From Oncomelania hupensis (lineage: Eukaryota > Mollusca > Gastropoda > Littorinimorpha > Pomatiopsidae), in the NCBI GenBank assembly GCA_036898135.1, contig CM072511.1, positions 28,127,110-28,191,109 of the forward strand: 64,000 nt of DNA, written 5' to 3'. Positions 31,936-44,100 of this stretch are shown one piece after another. A program made the translations under genes and the position numbers. The notes under the pieces were generated by a model, which saw only the letters and a program-made list of their open reading frames with translations, had not been told where the DNA came from and did no database searches. Position 1 is the first letter of the stretch. The number at the start of each line of letters is the position of its first letter.

Positions 31936-32270
31936 GATTCCTATACCCAGCACATCACCAACAACCAAGTCCGACAGACCATCACACAAGTCATTGGACA
32001 ACATAATGACATGCTCACAGTGGGGTAAAGAAACGGAAACTCCGATGGTATGGCCACGTCACCAGATCATCAGGCCTTGCAAAAACCATCCTGCAAGGCA
32101 CGATACAAGGAAGCAGAAGAAGAGGGAAACAGAAAAAGGTGGGAGGACAACATTCGAGAATGGACTGGTTTGACACTGAACGAAGCCATGAGGGTTGCTG
32201 AGAACAGAGGAAGATGGAGCACGCTGGTTAAACGATCCCCAACGGGATAGAATAAGATAGGATGTAGGAT
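31936..32270 (+). mobile_element. LINE 3' end, short copy of the (GGATA)n-tailed family
   Basis: Starts at TTCCTATACCCAGCACATC and continues through QTITQVIGQH and the basic KKRWEDNIREWTGLTL segment to a decayed GATAGAATAAGATAGGAT tail. It shares the small deletion seen at 30.9 kb, so the two are one subfamily or a local duplication. Confidence 0.8.
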
Positions 32271-32624
32271 GGACGCTAGTTTATAGACAGTTAAACACCG
32301 TGTTATCGCTTTGTTAAGAATGGTATATGTCCCTAGTTTTAAGTTAACAGCAACTAAAATTTAATGTTAAAAGAAATCTCTATGCAACTTTATACAACTG
32401 CGATATTCTTTTGACGATTACCTCCTTGTGAACTACACAGAGTGGTTGACACTAGCATTTCTACTATTATCTGTTATCTTTGAGGACGGCGATTTTTAAA
32501 TAATTATTGTTGTTGTATTACAGACTTTACTTGGCTCATTTGCTCTGATTCAGTTGGGTACAAAAGTGTTCACTTAGAGACAACTGAAACGATTTCAATT
32601 TTCGTGGTCGTTGTCATCATCGTC

Positions 32625-32629
32625 ATCAC

Positions 32630-32698
<69 letters not shown>

Positions 32699-32785
32699 TA
32701 TCATCAATCATCAAATATCGATCATGATGATGATAATGATGATGTATCATCATCATCATTATAATCATCATCATCATCAACACAT
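32625..32785 (+). repeat. (ATC)n microsatellite with inverted GATGAT segment
   Basis: About 25 ATC units at 32625-32700, then GATGATGATAATGATGATG and more ATC. The inverted part allows hairpin formation. Frames here are artefacts. Confidence 0.9.
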
Positions 32786-32869
32786 CAGCAGCATTATCAC
32801 CATCCTCACCATGATCTTCACTACCGCTATCCCAATAATCAAGAAATTAAAAAAAATCTACACACTCAC

Positions 32870-35291
32870 AATGCTGAGAAAGGCAGGGAGTAGAATCTGC
32901 TCTCCGAGACGGCAGTTGCGGGAATAGTTCAGCACGATCTTCAGTGTAAGGCGAGTTCCAGTGACCACTGGCTAACTCACTTGACGACCTGGCGTGCTCT
33001 TTCTTTCCTAGGTCTCCTCCTTTGAGGTTTCCACTTCCGAGAAGACCTAGGTCCGGTCCTCCTCCTCCTAGTTCTCCTCTTCCTCCTCCTAGTTCTCCTC
33101 TTCCTCCTCCTAGTTCTCCTCTTCGATCAGGTTTAGAAGATGCTGCCATTTCTTTGGCTTCTTCCTCTTCTTCAAAAACACAATCTTCTGCTTCACCTTT
33201 GCTTCTAACTTCTGTTTCGCCAATACTGCTTGTTGATTCCTCGTCACCGTTTTTCAATCTTGAGGATAAAGCGAGCCTGCCTCTATCGCTGCTCCTTCCT
33301 CCAGTTCTTTCTTGTAACTCTAAGGCGTATTCAGTTCGCCCACTGTTGCCATCAACGTCTCCTCCTCGTCTTGCTGCTATTCGTCCTCTGATCAGTTCTC
33401 TTGGATTTTCACTCTCTCTTGGAGACCTTGCAGTAGCAAGCGATGCCCACCTTCTGGGCATTTTCGGCGAAGATGTCGCAGGGGCCTCATTCCTCCATCT
33501 CATCAACATAGTCGACACTGACGACGACGACGACGACGACGACGACGATGACCATCTCGAAATTGTGGGTGGTACAGAAGCAGCTCGTCTCTGAGATGTC
33601 GATGAGAACGTTGCTGTCTGTTTAGCAGCAGGCGAAGAAGAGGAGACCCTGCTTTCAGCCCTAACTTTAATATTCGATAAAGGTGATGCTTCTTTGGAAA
33701 CAGGAGACTGCTGGGAGCTGCTGTTTCTCGAAAGCCGAAACGACGACGGCGAAAGGGAAGAACAAGCAGTAATAAGAGTGTCTACAATACCCTGATGATG
33801 TGACGATGCTTCTGTGGCTTCGTTTCGTTCTGTGTCTGGTTTTGGACTGGCGATTCCTAGAGAGGAGCCACAGCGACCTTTTGATGCTTGGGTTATGTAG
33901 TAGTGTCCATTTCGAAACGACACTGAAGCATCGTGTGGCGACATAGCAGCGTTATGATTCGGATTTGAACCCGGAGATTGCACCTCCGTGTGAAAACCCT
34001 GTGATTCTCGATGATGGTGAGCGGCACTGTCAAGACTAGAACCAGGTAATCTGGATGAGGCTGGAGGTATCTTGGACGACGTTTCTGTAGAAACTTGGTA
34101 CACATATTTTACAGTTCGTTCTGAGCTTTGCGGATGTGTAGGGTCCGAACTGGAAGATAACTGCCCACTTTCCCTAGGAGTAGAAACAAAATGGGAAGTT
34201 GAGGTATTGGCTGAACGTGGTATTGTGGTAGGGACATTGGAAGAACGGGGAGCTGGGGTATTGGCAGAATGGGAATCTGAGGTGTTGCCGGCTAAACTAG
34301 GAGCGAGGCTATTAGTAGAAAGGTTCGGGGAATTGACACTTTCACATAAACGGGGAGAAGAGTCATTTTTGCTAAGCTGAGACGCTCTTTGGATATGGAG
34401 AAGTTTGCAAGGGCTAGTAGCATCAGCACATGTCCTCGGAACAGCAGCCACCGCGTTTGAAGAATCACACAGTCGAAAACTCTCCACTCTTGCCGGCAGA
34501 TTTACTGCAGTTAGCTTACTTACATCCTCTAAACGTGTCATTGCTGCAACAGAAGCTCTTCCGCTACGATTTTCAGCACCAAGAGCTTTAACTTCTACAT
34601 CAGGAGAAAGACACGCTTGCCTGGTGTGTCCGTCACCGGAACTTAGTCTGCTGCGAACTTCTACTTCAGAAAGAGAAGATTGCCTGATGTTTTCATCGTC
34701 TTTTACTTCTGACAAACCAACTCCGATCCGATTGAAAGAATCTAACAGTTTTCTTTGATCGGGGCTAAGCTGATGCGTTGCTAAAGATGCTATTCTGCGT
34801 AGGTTCTGTGAAGATGGCCCTGAGCAATTTTCGTCCACAGTCCTAACTTCGACTTGATATTGCGATCTGCCTTGAAAGTGGGTAGGGGTTTCCTCAGACG
34901 CTGGTGTAACATTAGTCGAAGAGGAGGAGGAGAAAGATGACGCTGACAGGTTGTGTTGGGTTTGGTTGGGTTTGAGTTGGAGTGGGTTCTCTGCACAAGA
35001 CCCACGACCAGAGACAGCAGCTGCTTGGTTGGCACCATGTCTAAATGTTGTATCGTTGGAAGTTGAGTCGCTGTTGTTCCCAAGTCCGTCAGCCGAGACC
35101 GATTCAAACCCATCATCAACGATTCTCGGAGAAAGGCCGAGATTTTGCGAGAATGCGGAAAAAGAAGAGGACGAAGAAACAATGTTGACCTCTGACCTTG
35201 ATCTTCCCGAAGGTCGTTCCTCACTGCGGCTGCGCGCTGAAAGAGGACCTTTCTGCTTGGTGCGGTCCGGAATGAATCGGTAACGCAGCAT
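32870..35291 (-). CDS. Large coding exon of an unrecognised Ser-rich protein
   Basis: An uninterrupted frame of about 800 codons. I start at the ATG at 35291 (MLRYRFIPDRTKQ); the frame also runs about 30 codons upstream without ATG. It is Ser/Arg/Pro/Asn-rich and disordered-looking. Features include RSRSEERPSGRSRSE near the start, a poly-Ser block, an acidic EEEEEAKEMAA and a run of GRGELGG repeats near the end. At 33525-33550 a GAC repeat on the plus strand gives the poly-Ser on the minus strand. The frame stops just past CATT|GTGAGT, a good donor at 32870 (phase 1), so it is probably a 5' exon of a longer gene. Its phase would fit the PDZ exon acceptor at 13045, but a 20-kb link is only a guess. 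No domain recognised. Confidence 0.6.
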
Positions 35292-35399
35292 TGCATGGTC
35301 GGAAGACGAAGTCAGACTCTTCTTTTCAAGGTCGACCAAGGTCAAAGTAAACTTCACAAGGTCACACAATAGCTTAGCCACGTACTATCAAAGTCACAG

Positions 35400-36900
35400 C
35401 AGAGCAATTTTTATTGCACGGAGATTATTTCTGCCAACATTTTGTGAAGATAACAGAAGCCAAATAGGTCAATGTGTCTGAAGTATAGCGGCGTCGAACG
35501 TCCAAAATATATAATTTCTCTATAAATCGTTTCCACGCCAGAAATGTTGCGAAACTGCCCAATTTTAATTAATCCATTCCGAAATCTCCAGTTTTGATGG
35601 TGCAGTGATTGATTATCTCTGCTAAACAAAACAAAACAAAATTAACAGATTCAGTCGTTTTCTGTCTAGTTATGCATAAAACAATGGGGTGTGGCCTATT
35701 AAACTTACAGTGTTCAATAGTAACTCTATTCGTACAAATATGCACAAATTTAGTCAGTTACTATCAAGTACATTGTAACACATAATATTGCTTTCTATAA
35801 CAATAAATAAGATGCCCAAGCCGTCCCTACACAATAATCTATAATTCTACTTCAAATTAAGTCAGTATTTACCACAATAGCTAAACAAACAGGGTTTCCT
35901 AGACCTACAGCATTCGCGATCACATTAGCATTGCATTAACTGTTTTTGACTCTGTACCACGCTTTGTTTAGTTAGGCACACATAACAGCCAATAGAACTG
36001 GTAAGCCAAGTCAAGCTGATCACACTTTAAGCCTGAGATTCTTAGGACTAAAAGTAGAGAGACTGACTGTCGCAGACTCCTCGCCGTCTTATTAAGTATC
36101 AGAACCCTATCCAGCATAAGCTTGAAACGATTAAGGTATAGGTCAAGAGACTCTGGTATATCCGACCACTGGCACTTTGTAGGCATCCGAGTGTATCAAA
36201 AAGACGATCAGCTCTGTCATCTATGGTACCGCGTCTCGCCTCATTTGGTACCAGAATGAGGCGTCAGGCTTAACTACGCTTCGGTAACTCCCAGCGTGAC
36301 GTCATTATTTACATCATCCAGAACATTGAAGCAGACTATAAGCTTACCGCCCAGATTAGCCAGTTATGAGAGTTGATTCTTTACGGTGTCAACTCACCGC
36401 TGATACTCAGTATAAAAGTACTGATCTAGGTGTCACTTTTGTGAATAGGAATGATTAAAATTTAGAACGTAGGTGCCAAAGAGGGATTACTGGTGGATTA
36501 TAAAGATGAGAGTCTACAAATTCTAATTGAATTAGACTTTCTATTGCCTGTCAATCATAAAACAAGCGCATAAACTAAGTAGACTACAGGCGCACAACAT
36601 GCCACGAGCTTTTATATATATTTTATATTAAAATTATATATTACGAGCTAATATACAGCTTGAAACTTTGAAACTATGGCAGGTTTGGGTAGTTAAGTAC
36701 GACACTAAAATTAGACAGTGCCGAGAGTTCATGTTGTATAAATGACATGCAGGTTTACAGATCTGTGCACGATTTTCCGTAACTACAAACTTACGTGTTT
36801 CTAAACACTAGAGCAGTAATTCCCTGTGTCACTTACTAATGCACTAACAATGAAAGTGATAAGATTATAACGAGAGCCTTAAAAAAAAAAAAAGCCTAAG
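35400..36900. other. No gene recognised
   Basis: AT-rich spacer. A frame on the minus strand at 36186-35968 has one Gag-like phrase (see rejected items). No repeats stand out. Confidence 0.4.
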
Positions 36901-36904
36901 TTGC

Positions 36905-37085
36905 AGTTTATACTGCTCTCCTACCAGATGAAGGCTACTATCAAAAACCGAATGCAGTCACATCCTTCGGTTGAGAGTATAAACCGAGGTCTAGTTTAAT
37001 GCGCGCACGCATTGTAACGCACGGCAGACTTTACATCCTAGACGGGTGAGTGCCAGCTACACAAAAACACCCGTACCCCTGTAAG
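36905..37085 (+). mobile_element. SINE fragment bordering the minisatellite
   Basis: TATAAACCGAGGTCTAGT near 36979 and CTAGACGGGTGAGTGCC near 37038 match the body of the SINE at 47.9-48.3 kb. The tRNA-like head and the 3' end are missing. The minisatellite begins where the SINE 3' part should be. Confidence 0.65.
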
Positions 37086-37117
37086 CACTAGGTCCACCCC
37101 CTCCCATTCCCACCCCT

Positions 37118-39487
37118 CCCTCCTCTACTATTCCTCCCCTGTCTACCATTCCTCCCCTGTCTACCATTCCTCCCCTCTTTACCATTCCTCTCCTGTCTAC
37201 CATTCCTCCCCTGTCTACCATTCCTCTCCTCTCTACCATTCCTCCCTTGTCTACCATTCCTCCCCTCTTTACCATTCCTCTCCTGTCTACCATTCCTCCC
37301 CTGTCTACCATTCCTCTCCTCTCTACCATTCCTCTCCTCTCTACCATTCCTCCCTTGTCTACCATTCCTCCCCTGTCTACCATTCCTCTCATCTCTACCA
37401 TTCCTCCCCTGTCTACCATTCCTCCCCTGTCTACCATTCCTCTCCTCTCTACCATTCCTCTCCTCTCTACCATTCCTCTCCTCTCTACCATTCCTCCCCT
37501 GTCTACCATTCCTCCCCTCTCTACCATTCCTCCCCTGTCTACCATTCCTCTCCTCTCTACCATTCCTCCCCTGTCTACCATTCCTCCCCTGCCTACCATT
37601 CCTCTTCTCTCTACCATTCTTCCCCTGTCTACCATTCCTCCCCTGTCTACCATTCCTCCCCTGTCTACCATTCCTCCCCTGTCTACCATTCCTCCCCTGT
37701 CTACCATTCCTCTCCTCTCTACCATTCCTCCCCTCTCTACCATTCCTCTCTTCTCTACCATTCCTCTCCTGTCTACCATTCCTCCCCTGTCTACCATTCC
37801 TCCCCTGTCTACCATTCCTCTCCTCTCTACCATTTCTCTCCTCTCTACCATTCCTATCCTCTCTACCATTCCTCCCCTGTCTACCATTCCTCCCCTGTCT
37901 ACCATTCCTCCCCTGTCTACCATTCCTCCCCTGTCTACCATTCCTCTCCTCTCTACCATTCCTCTCCTCTCTACCATTCCTCCCCTCTCTACCATTCCTC
38001 CCCTGTCTACCATTCCTCTCCTCTCTACCATTCCTCCCCTCTCTACCATTCCTCTCTTCTGTACCATTCCTCTCCTGTCCACCATTCCTCTCCTGTCTAC
38101 CATTCCTCTCCTCTCTACCATTCCTTCCCTCTCTACCAATCGCCTGTCTACCAATCCTCCCCTGTCTACCAATCGCCTGTCTACCAATCCTCCCCTGTCT
38201 ACCAATCGCCTGTCTACCAATCCTCCCCTGTCTACCAATCGCCTGTCTACCAATCCTCCCCTGTCTACCAATCCTCCCTTGTCTACCAATTCTCCAGCTC
38301 CCCTGTCTACCAATCGCCTGTCTACCAATCCTCCCCTGTCTACCAATCGCCTGTCTACCAATCCTCCCCTGTCTACCAATCGCCTGTCTACCAATCCTCC
38401 CCTGTCTACCAATCGCCTGTCTACCAATCCTCCCCTGTCTACCAATCGCCTGTCTACCAATCCTCCCCTGTCTACCAATCGCCTGTCTACCAATCCTCCC
38501 CTGTCTACCAATCGCCTGTCTACCAATCCTCCCCTGTCTACCAATCGCCTGTCTACCAATCCTCCCCTGTCTACCAATCGCCTGTCTACCAATCCTCCCC
38601 TGTCTACCAATCGCCTGTCTACCAATCCTCCCCTGTCTACCAATCGCCTGTCTACCAATCCTCCCCTGTCTACCAATCGCCTGTCTACCAATCCTCCCCT
38701 GTCTACCAATCGCCTGTCTACCAATCCTCCCCTGTCTACCAATCGCCTGTCTACCAATCCTCCCCTGTCTACCAATCGCCTGTCTACCAATCCTCCCCTG
38801 TCTACCAATCGCCTGTCTACCAATCCTCCCCTGTCTACCAATCGCCTGTCTACCAATCCTCCCCTGTCTACCAATCGCCTGTCTACCAATCCTCCCCTGT
38901 CTACCAATCGCCTGTCTACCAATCCTCCCCTGTCTACCAATCGCCTGTCTACCAATCCTCCCCTGTCTACCAATCGCCTGTCTACCAATCCTCCCCTGTC
39001 TACCAATCGCCTGTCTACCAATCCTCCCCTGTCTACCAATCGCCTGTCTACCAATCCTCCCCTGTCTACCAATCGCCTGTCTACCAATCCTCCCCTGTCT
39101 ACCAATCGCCTGTCTACCAATCCTCCCCTGTCTACCAATCGCCTGTCTACCAATCCTCCCCTGTCTACCAATCGCCTGTCTACCAATCCTCCCCTGTCTA
39201 CCAATCGCCTGTCTACCAATCCTCCCCTGTCTACCAATCGCCTGTCTACCAATCCCCTGTCTACCAATCGCCTGTCTACCAATCCTCCCCTGTCTACCAA
39301 TCGCCTGTCTACCAATCCTCCCGTCTACCAATCGCCTGTCTACCAATCCTCCCCTGTCTACCAATCCTCCCTTGTCTACCAATCCTCCCCTGTCTACCAA
39401 TCGCCTGTCTACCAATCCTCCCCTGTCTACCAATCGTCTGTCTACCAATCCTCCCCTGTCTACCAATCGCCTGTCTACCAATCGCCG
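37118..39487 (+). repeat. 2.4-kb minisatellite: 18-bp units, then 33-bp compound units
   Basis: From 37118 to about 38140 the unit is CTACCATTCCTCCCCTGT (18 bp, about 56 copies, many C/T and G/C variants). From about 38145 to 39487 it alternates CTACCAATCGCCTGT (15 bp) and CTACCAATCCTCCCCTGT (18 bp), giving a 33-bp unit of about 40 nearly identical copies. All unit lengths are multiples of three and lack stops in several frames, so frames of 750-850 codons are open on both strands. These have no non-repeat coding context and I do not call them genes. Confidence 0.95.
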
Positions 39488-39509
39488 GTCGCCCAGGATT
39501 GTGCTCAGT

Positions 39510-39640
39510 TGTAAGGCGGCAAATGGATGTCTCGGTGGCTTGAGGTTAGATCCTGTTTTGGCCAGCGCCTTGAGCAGTTCCTGATCTGGAAATGCGCTAT
39601 ATAAGAACGATAAAATAAAATAAATTATTAAATAAATATT
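39510..39640 (+). mobile_element. SINE/LINE 3' terminus with (AAAT)n tail
   Basis: GAGGTTAGATCCTGTTTTGG, CCAGCGCCTTGAG and AATGCGCTATATAAGAACG followed by an ATAAAATAAA tail. Same terminus as 19813-19893 on the other strand. It closes the minisatellite on the right. Confidence 0.65.
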
Positions 39641-39778
39641 CACCAAGTCTAAACTAAAGCCATATAATCACGGCATCCTTGTTATGTCTATTATGACAAA
39701 GAAATTATGCCGTTATGACTTATAAAATACAAAGCATTCTCGCTTTCTGAATGGGCTAGAAGTTTATACAGAAAATCT

Positions 39779-39801
39779 GTCTCTGTTTCTCTCTGTCTGT
39801 C

Positions 39802-39884
<83 letters not shown>
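39779..39884 (+). repeat. (CTGT)n then (CT)n microsatellite
   Basis: About ten CTGT units run into about 25 CT units. Confidence 0.9.
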
Positions 39885-39887
<3 letters not shown>

Positions 39888-40280
39888 CAGCGTCGGAAAA
39901 AATAAAACAACTTAATCCACAGACGACATGGTTATCCGATGTCCAGTGTACATAATCCTAAATCCCAAAGTCACACTACTGGCTTGCTGCAGTCTTTTGC
40001 CAGATGAAGAACTAAAAGGGCGGCCATGGCATCATGTGGGAAGAACATCGCCCGATCAGTAGAAGCAAAATCGATGTGTTCAGGTGGTGACGAACCTGAA
40101 AAAACAGAAAGAACAAGACAAACTAAATAAAGACATTTAGACAGCGGTGAAATATTAAAAGCTCCCTTTAATTCTTAAAAGACGCCTAGTCTCTAATGAT
40201 AACAAAGCAAGATGGAAAGCCATTCAAATGTATTTCCAGACACTCATGCACACACGCACACACACACACACACCCACACA

Positions 40281-40569
40281 TTTTTGTAAAAACGACATTC
40301 TGATGACTGTTGTGAAAAAAACAGGGATTATTTTGACACACTTTTATTTTCGTGACATTATTTTGACATTTTTCAAATTTTTGAACCTATCCCTAACCCT
40401 AACCCTAACCCCTAACCCAAACCCTAACCCTTAACCTAACCCTAGGCCTAAAACAGCTCTAACTCAGCGGGGAACTATTTTGACGTCAAAATAGGGCGCC
40501 CTTCCAAAAAAGTCAAAAGAAACCATGTGGAGTTCCATGAGTGTGTCACTGTAACGTCGTTTCTACATG

Positions 40570-40650
<81 letters not shown>

Positions 40651-40949
40651 ATTTTTGTAAAAACGACATTCTGATGACTGTTGTGAAAAAAAAACAGGGA
40701 TTATTTTGACACACTTTTCATTTTCGTGACATTATTTTGACATTTTCAAATTTTTGAACCTAACCCTAACCCTAACCCTAACCCCTAACCCAAACCCTAA
40801 CCCTAACCCTTAACCTAACCCTAGGCCTAAACAGCTCTAACTCAGCGGGGAACTATTTTGACGTCAAAATAGGGCGCCCTTCCAAAAAAGTCAAAAGAAA
40901 CCATGTGGAGTTCCATGAGTGTGTCACTGTAACGTCGTTTCTACATGCC

Positions 40950-40951
<2 letters not shown>
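40281..40951 (+). repeat. Tandem pair of about 295-bp units with telomere-like repeats, separated by (CA)n
   Basis: Copy 1 is at 40281-40572, copy 2 at 40652-40951, almost identical. Each contains in order TTTTTGTAAAAACGACATTC, a CCCTAACCCTAACC stretch (40391-40444; 40759-40823), a 20-bp palindrome with TGACGTCA core (40475-40494; 40853-40872), and AACGTCGTTTCTACATGCCC leading into (CA)n. CA runs lie before, between (40573-40650) and after (40952-41002) the units. Confidence 0.92.
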
Positions 40952-41004
<53 letters not shown>

Positions 41005-41169
41005 AGCTGAAAAATGAAAACTATCTTGAAGCAACAACAGCAAACAAACAAATAATTCAAAAACCGGTCAATCAAGTTTTAGATAGAGCGCCAAACGGGT
41101 TTATAAAATAGTCATTAAGTGCAATGACTTTGCCCCTTTGAGAAAAAAACACAGTCTACTTATACTAAT

Positions 41170-44100
41170 GGTTTAAACATAATTTTATTATTCCCAAAAC
41201 AAGTAGACAAAGCATGGAAAACATAAAGGGCACACAAAAGCAAAGCTTAAATAAGTGCTACCCTTTGACAATTGAAAACAATGAAATGTCTGGCGAACAG
41301 GAACAAATTTATACAAAGCAATTAAAAAAGAAAAAAAAACAGAAGCACATAAATTAATCTTTTCAACAATGAAAAAGTAACAAACATGTAACTATAGTAT
41401 AACAAACAAGAAATGCAATAACGTCGAACTAGAAAAATAAAAGTAATAAAGAAATAAATGAATGAACTAACTAACGAGAAAAAGATACTACTAGAGAGAG
41501 GGAAACAAATGGGGAATGGTTTAGCTGGTATCAAGGTTACGAATCAGAGGTGATTTTTGTATCATTGGGCTATTTTCTAAACGAAGCGGTCACTAGATGT
41601 GAGGAATGTGTGAACTTTTGAAAAGATTTTGGCGTTTTCTTGTGGGGAGAGACGGTCGCTGCCAAACAATAAGGTGTTGATGTTTCGAAAAGTTTGGTCT
41701 AATTGGTTAATTGTCTGCGTACGTACAATGCCGAATATAGGGCAAAAAAGGATAAAATGTTCAGATGTTTCTGCAGGATGCCCACACTGACAGACTGGGT
41801 CTTCTAACAAGTGACGGCGGAACATGTCATAATTAAGGTTGCTTACGCCAAGTCGGAGTCGGGCATGTAAAACCTGCTGCTGTCGTGTCCCATGGTAATA
41901 GTACAATGGAACAAGTGGATCATCTTTGGAAAGGTGTCTTTTTAATAAGCTAATGGATGGGCTTTCTTGAATTTCCTCGGGGAGATCATTCCACAATACT
42001 GTGGTTGAAGGAAGAAAAGAGTTTTTGTAAAGTTCAGTTTTGTATGGGGGTACTCTACGTTCTAGAGGTCTTCTGCGGTGATATGGATTAACTGCTGATA
42101 CTAGTTGTGGGACCAAGTTGGACAAGTACTCAGGACAGCACTCGTTTATCATCTTATGAAGAGTAAGTAGCTTATGTCTTTATTTTCTCTCCTTCAATGT
42201 GTATTGTCCAGACTCTCTGTACAATAACTCATGGCTGGTCCCCTTCACCGCCCCAACAATAATTCTAATACCTTCTAAATGGAGTTTTTCCAATAAACCA
42301 GCTTGAGTGTCTGTACAATTATCCCAGATTACATCGCCGTAGTCAAAGTGAGGTAGGACAAAGGATTTGTACATATTTTCTAAGGCTTTTCTGCACAGCT
42401 TATATTTATACGTTCTTAAACATGATAGGAGGATGGTTATTTTCTTTATGACGTTACTTATATGGATATCCCATCTGCAATTGTTTTGCAGTGTTAGTCC
42501 TAAGTGTTTATGGTATTCGTTGTCAGATAAAACTGCGTTTCCGAAGCTTAATGGGTTGTTAGGTAATGGGTCACGTTTGAAAGTTAATAGTTCTGTTTTG
42601 TCTTCATTAAACCTTACTTTCCAGGTGTTAGCCCAGTCGTTTATCTTTTGAAGATCAGAATTCAAAATTTCTGCTCGTATGTCTGGGTTGTTTAGGGTTA
42701 ATGACATGCTAGTATCGTCTGCAAAAAGTTTTATAACTGATTCAATGTTATCCACAATATCATTAATATAGATTAGGAACAATAGAGGGCCTAAAACTGA
42801 TCCTTGACGTACGCCTGACGGAACGGTTTTATAGTCTGATTTGCTACCTTTAATGACAACAGCTTGTTTTCGTTGGCCTAGATAATTAGCAAACAATTGA
42901 AGAAGTTTACCTCTAATACCTATGGCCTCTAGCTTAGCTAGTAATCCTTTGTGCCATACTCTGTCGAAGGCCTTGGAGATGTCAAAGAAAATTGACTGGT
43001 TAGTGATTCCACTGTTATGGGCTAAAGTTAGTTCATTATATATGCAAAGTAGTTGGTTGATTGTTGAGTCCCCGGTGTGACGAACGGGCGATTCAGCCCT
43101 GAGACTGGCTGCGCACAGTCATCTCGCCCCCGCACGCCGGCTTAATCCGTCTAAGCCCCGCCCCTCGGGGGATCGCTCTAAAAGCTCTCACACACCAACT
43201 CTCGGGGTCAGACGCATGCCTTCCGCCTTCGAAGACCCATCAGCCTGCCTCGGACACGTCCCATCACCCGGTGTCCATTGAGCCTCGGCAGTACTCTTGG
43301 GATTCGACCCGTTCTTAGTCAAGACGGGCTCCTATCAGGGCGAGTATACCGGCCCTGCCAGCTGTAAGACGCCAGACCCGCTGCGGGCGACCCTGACAAC
43401 CCAGGGCGTCAATGTGAAGCGTACCTCCCAAGTTTCGCAACTCAGCCAGCCAGCCACGTAGGCTGAAACGCAACACTGTATCGCCACTGGAGATTGCACA
43501 ACCCAGCCATTATCTAAGAAGGTGACCTACTGCCCCGCATTGGGCCCCAAGCTGACCACGAGAACTCTTTGATCCGCCGACCATCCAGAATCCTGGACCA
43601 ACCACCGCCCTACGCAATACGAAGCTAAGTTACTATCCCACGAGCACCACAATTCGAAGACACTCTGGCTAAGCCACCCAGAACAATCCAGATATCCTCC
43701 TGCTCAGTGATGAGATCAGTCCTCAATCGCCCTAGCACTCCCAAAGCCGCCCACCCAGAATATCTCCAAGATACTCCGAACTATTATTGACCATATTCAG
43801 TGACTCATCCTTAGATTATCCAACTCAGACGACCTACTTCCAATTAATAAAATTGACTAGTTAAATACTGTATCAACTGGACTCTCCCTTGTTTGAATTT
43901 CTTATTAGTCTAGTCAACCTCCTTCTCGTCTGGCCTTTGACTGTCTCTCATTCTGTAGTAACCCCCAGCCTTAGTCCATTGAATGTCATCGCAACGTTGG
44001 CCTATACAAGGGAGGCAACACAGTGCGAGGGATTAAGTGCTAATCCTCATCCCCCCAACCCCTTTCTTTGTGACACCCGGGAATAAAACCAGACTGTGAT

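Noticed and set aside
35968..36186. Gag fragment suggested by ESLDLYLNRFK, similar to EGLDLYLTRFE in the GMR1-type Gag
   Set aside because: Similarity stops after eleven residues and the following sequence is unrelated; probably chance.
37118..39487. CRISPR-like array
   Set aside because: Units are contiguous without unique spacers, and the organism is eukaryotic; this is a minisatellite.
37057..39646. Frames of 752, 852 and 755 codons on both strands
   Set aside because: They consist almost wholly of 6- and 11-residue repeats translated from the minisatellite in several frames at once.
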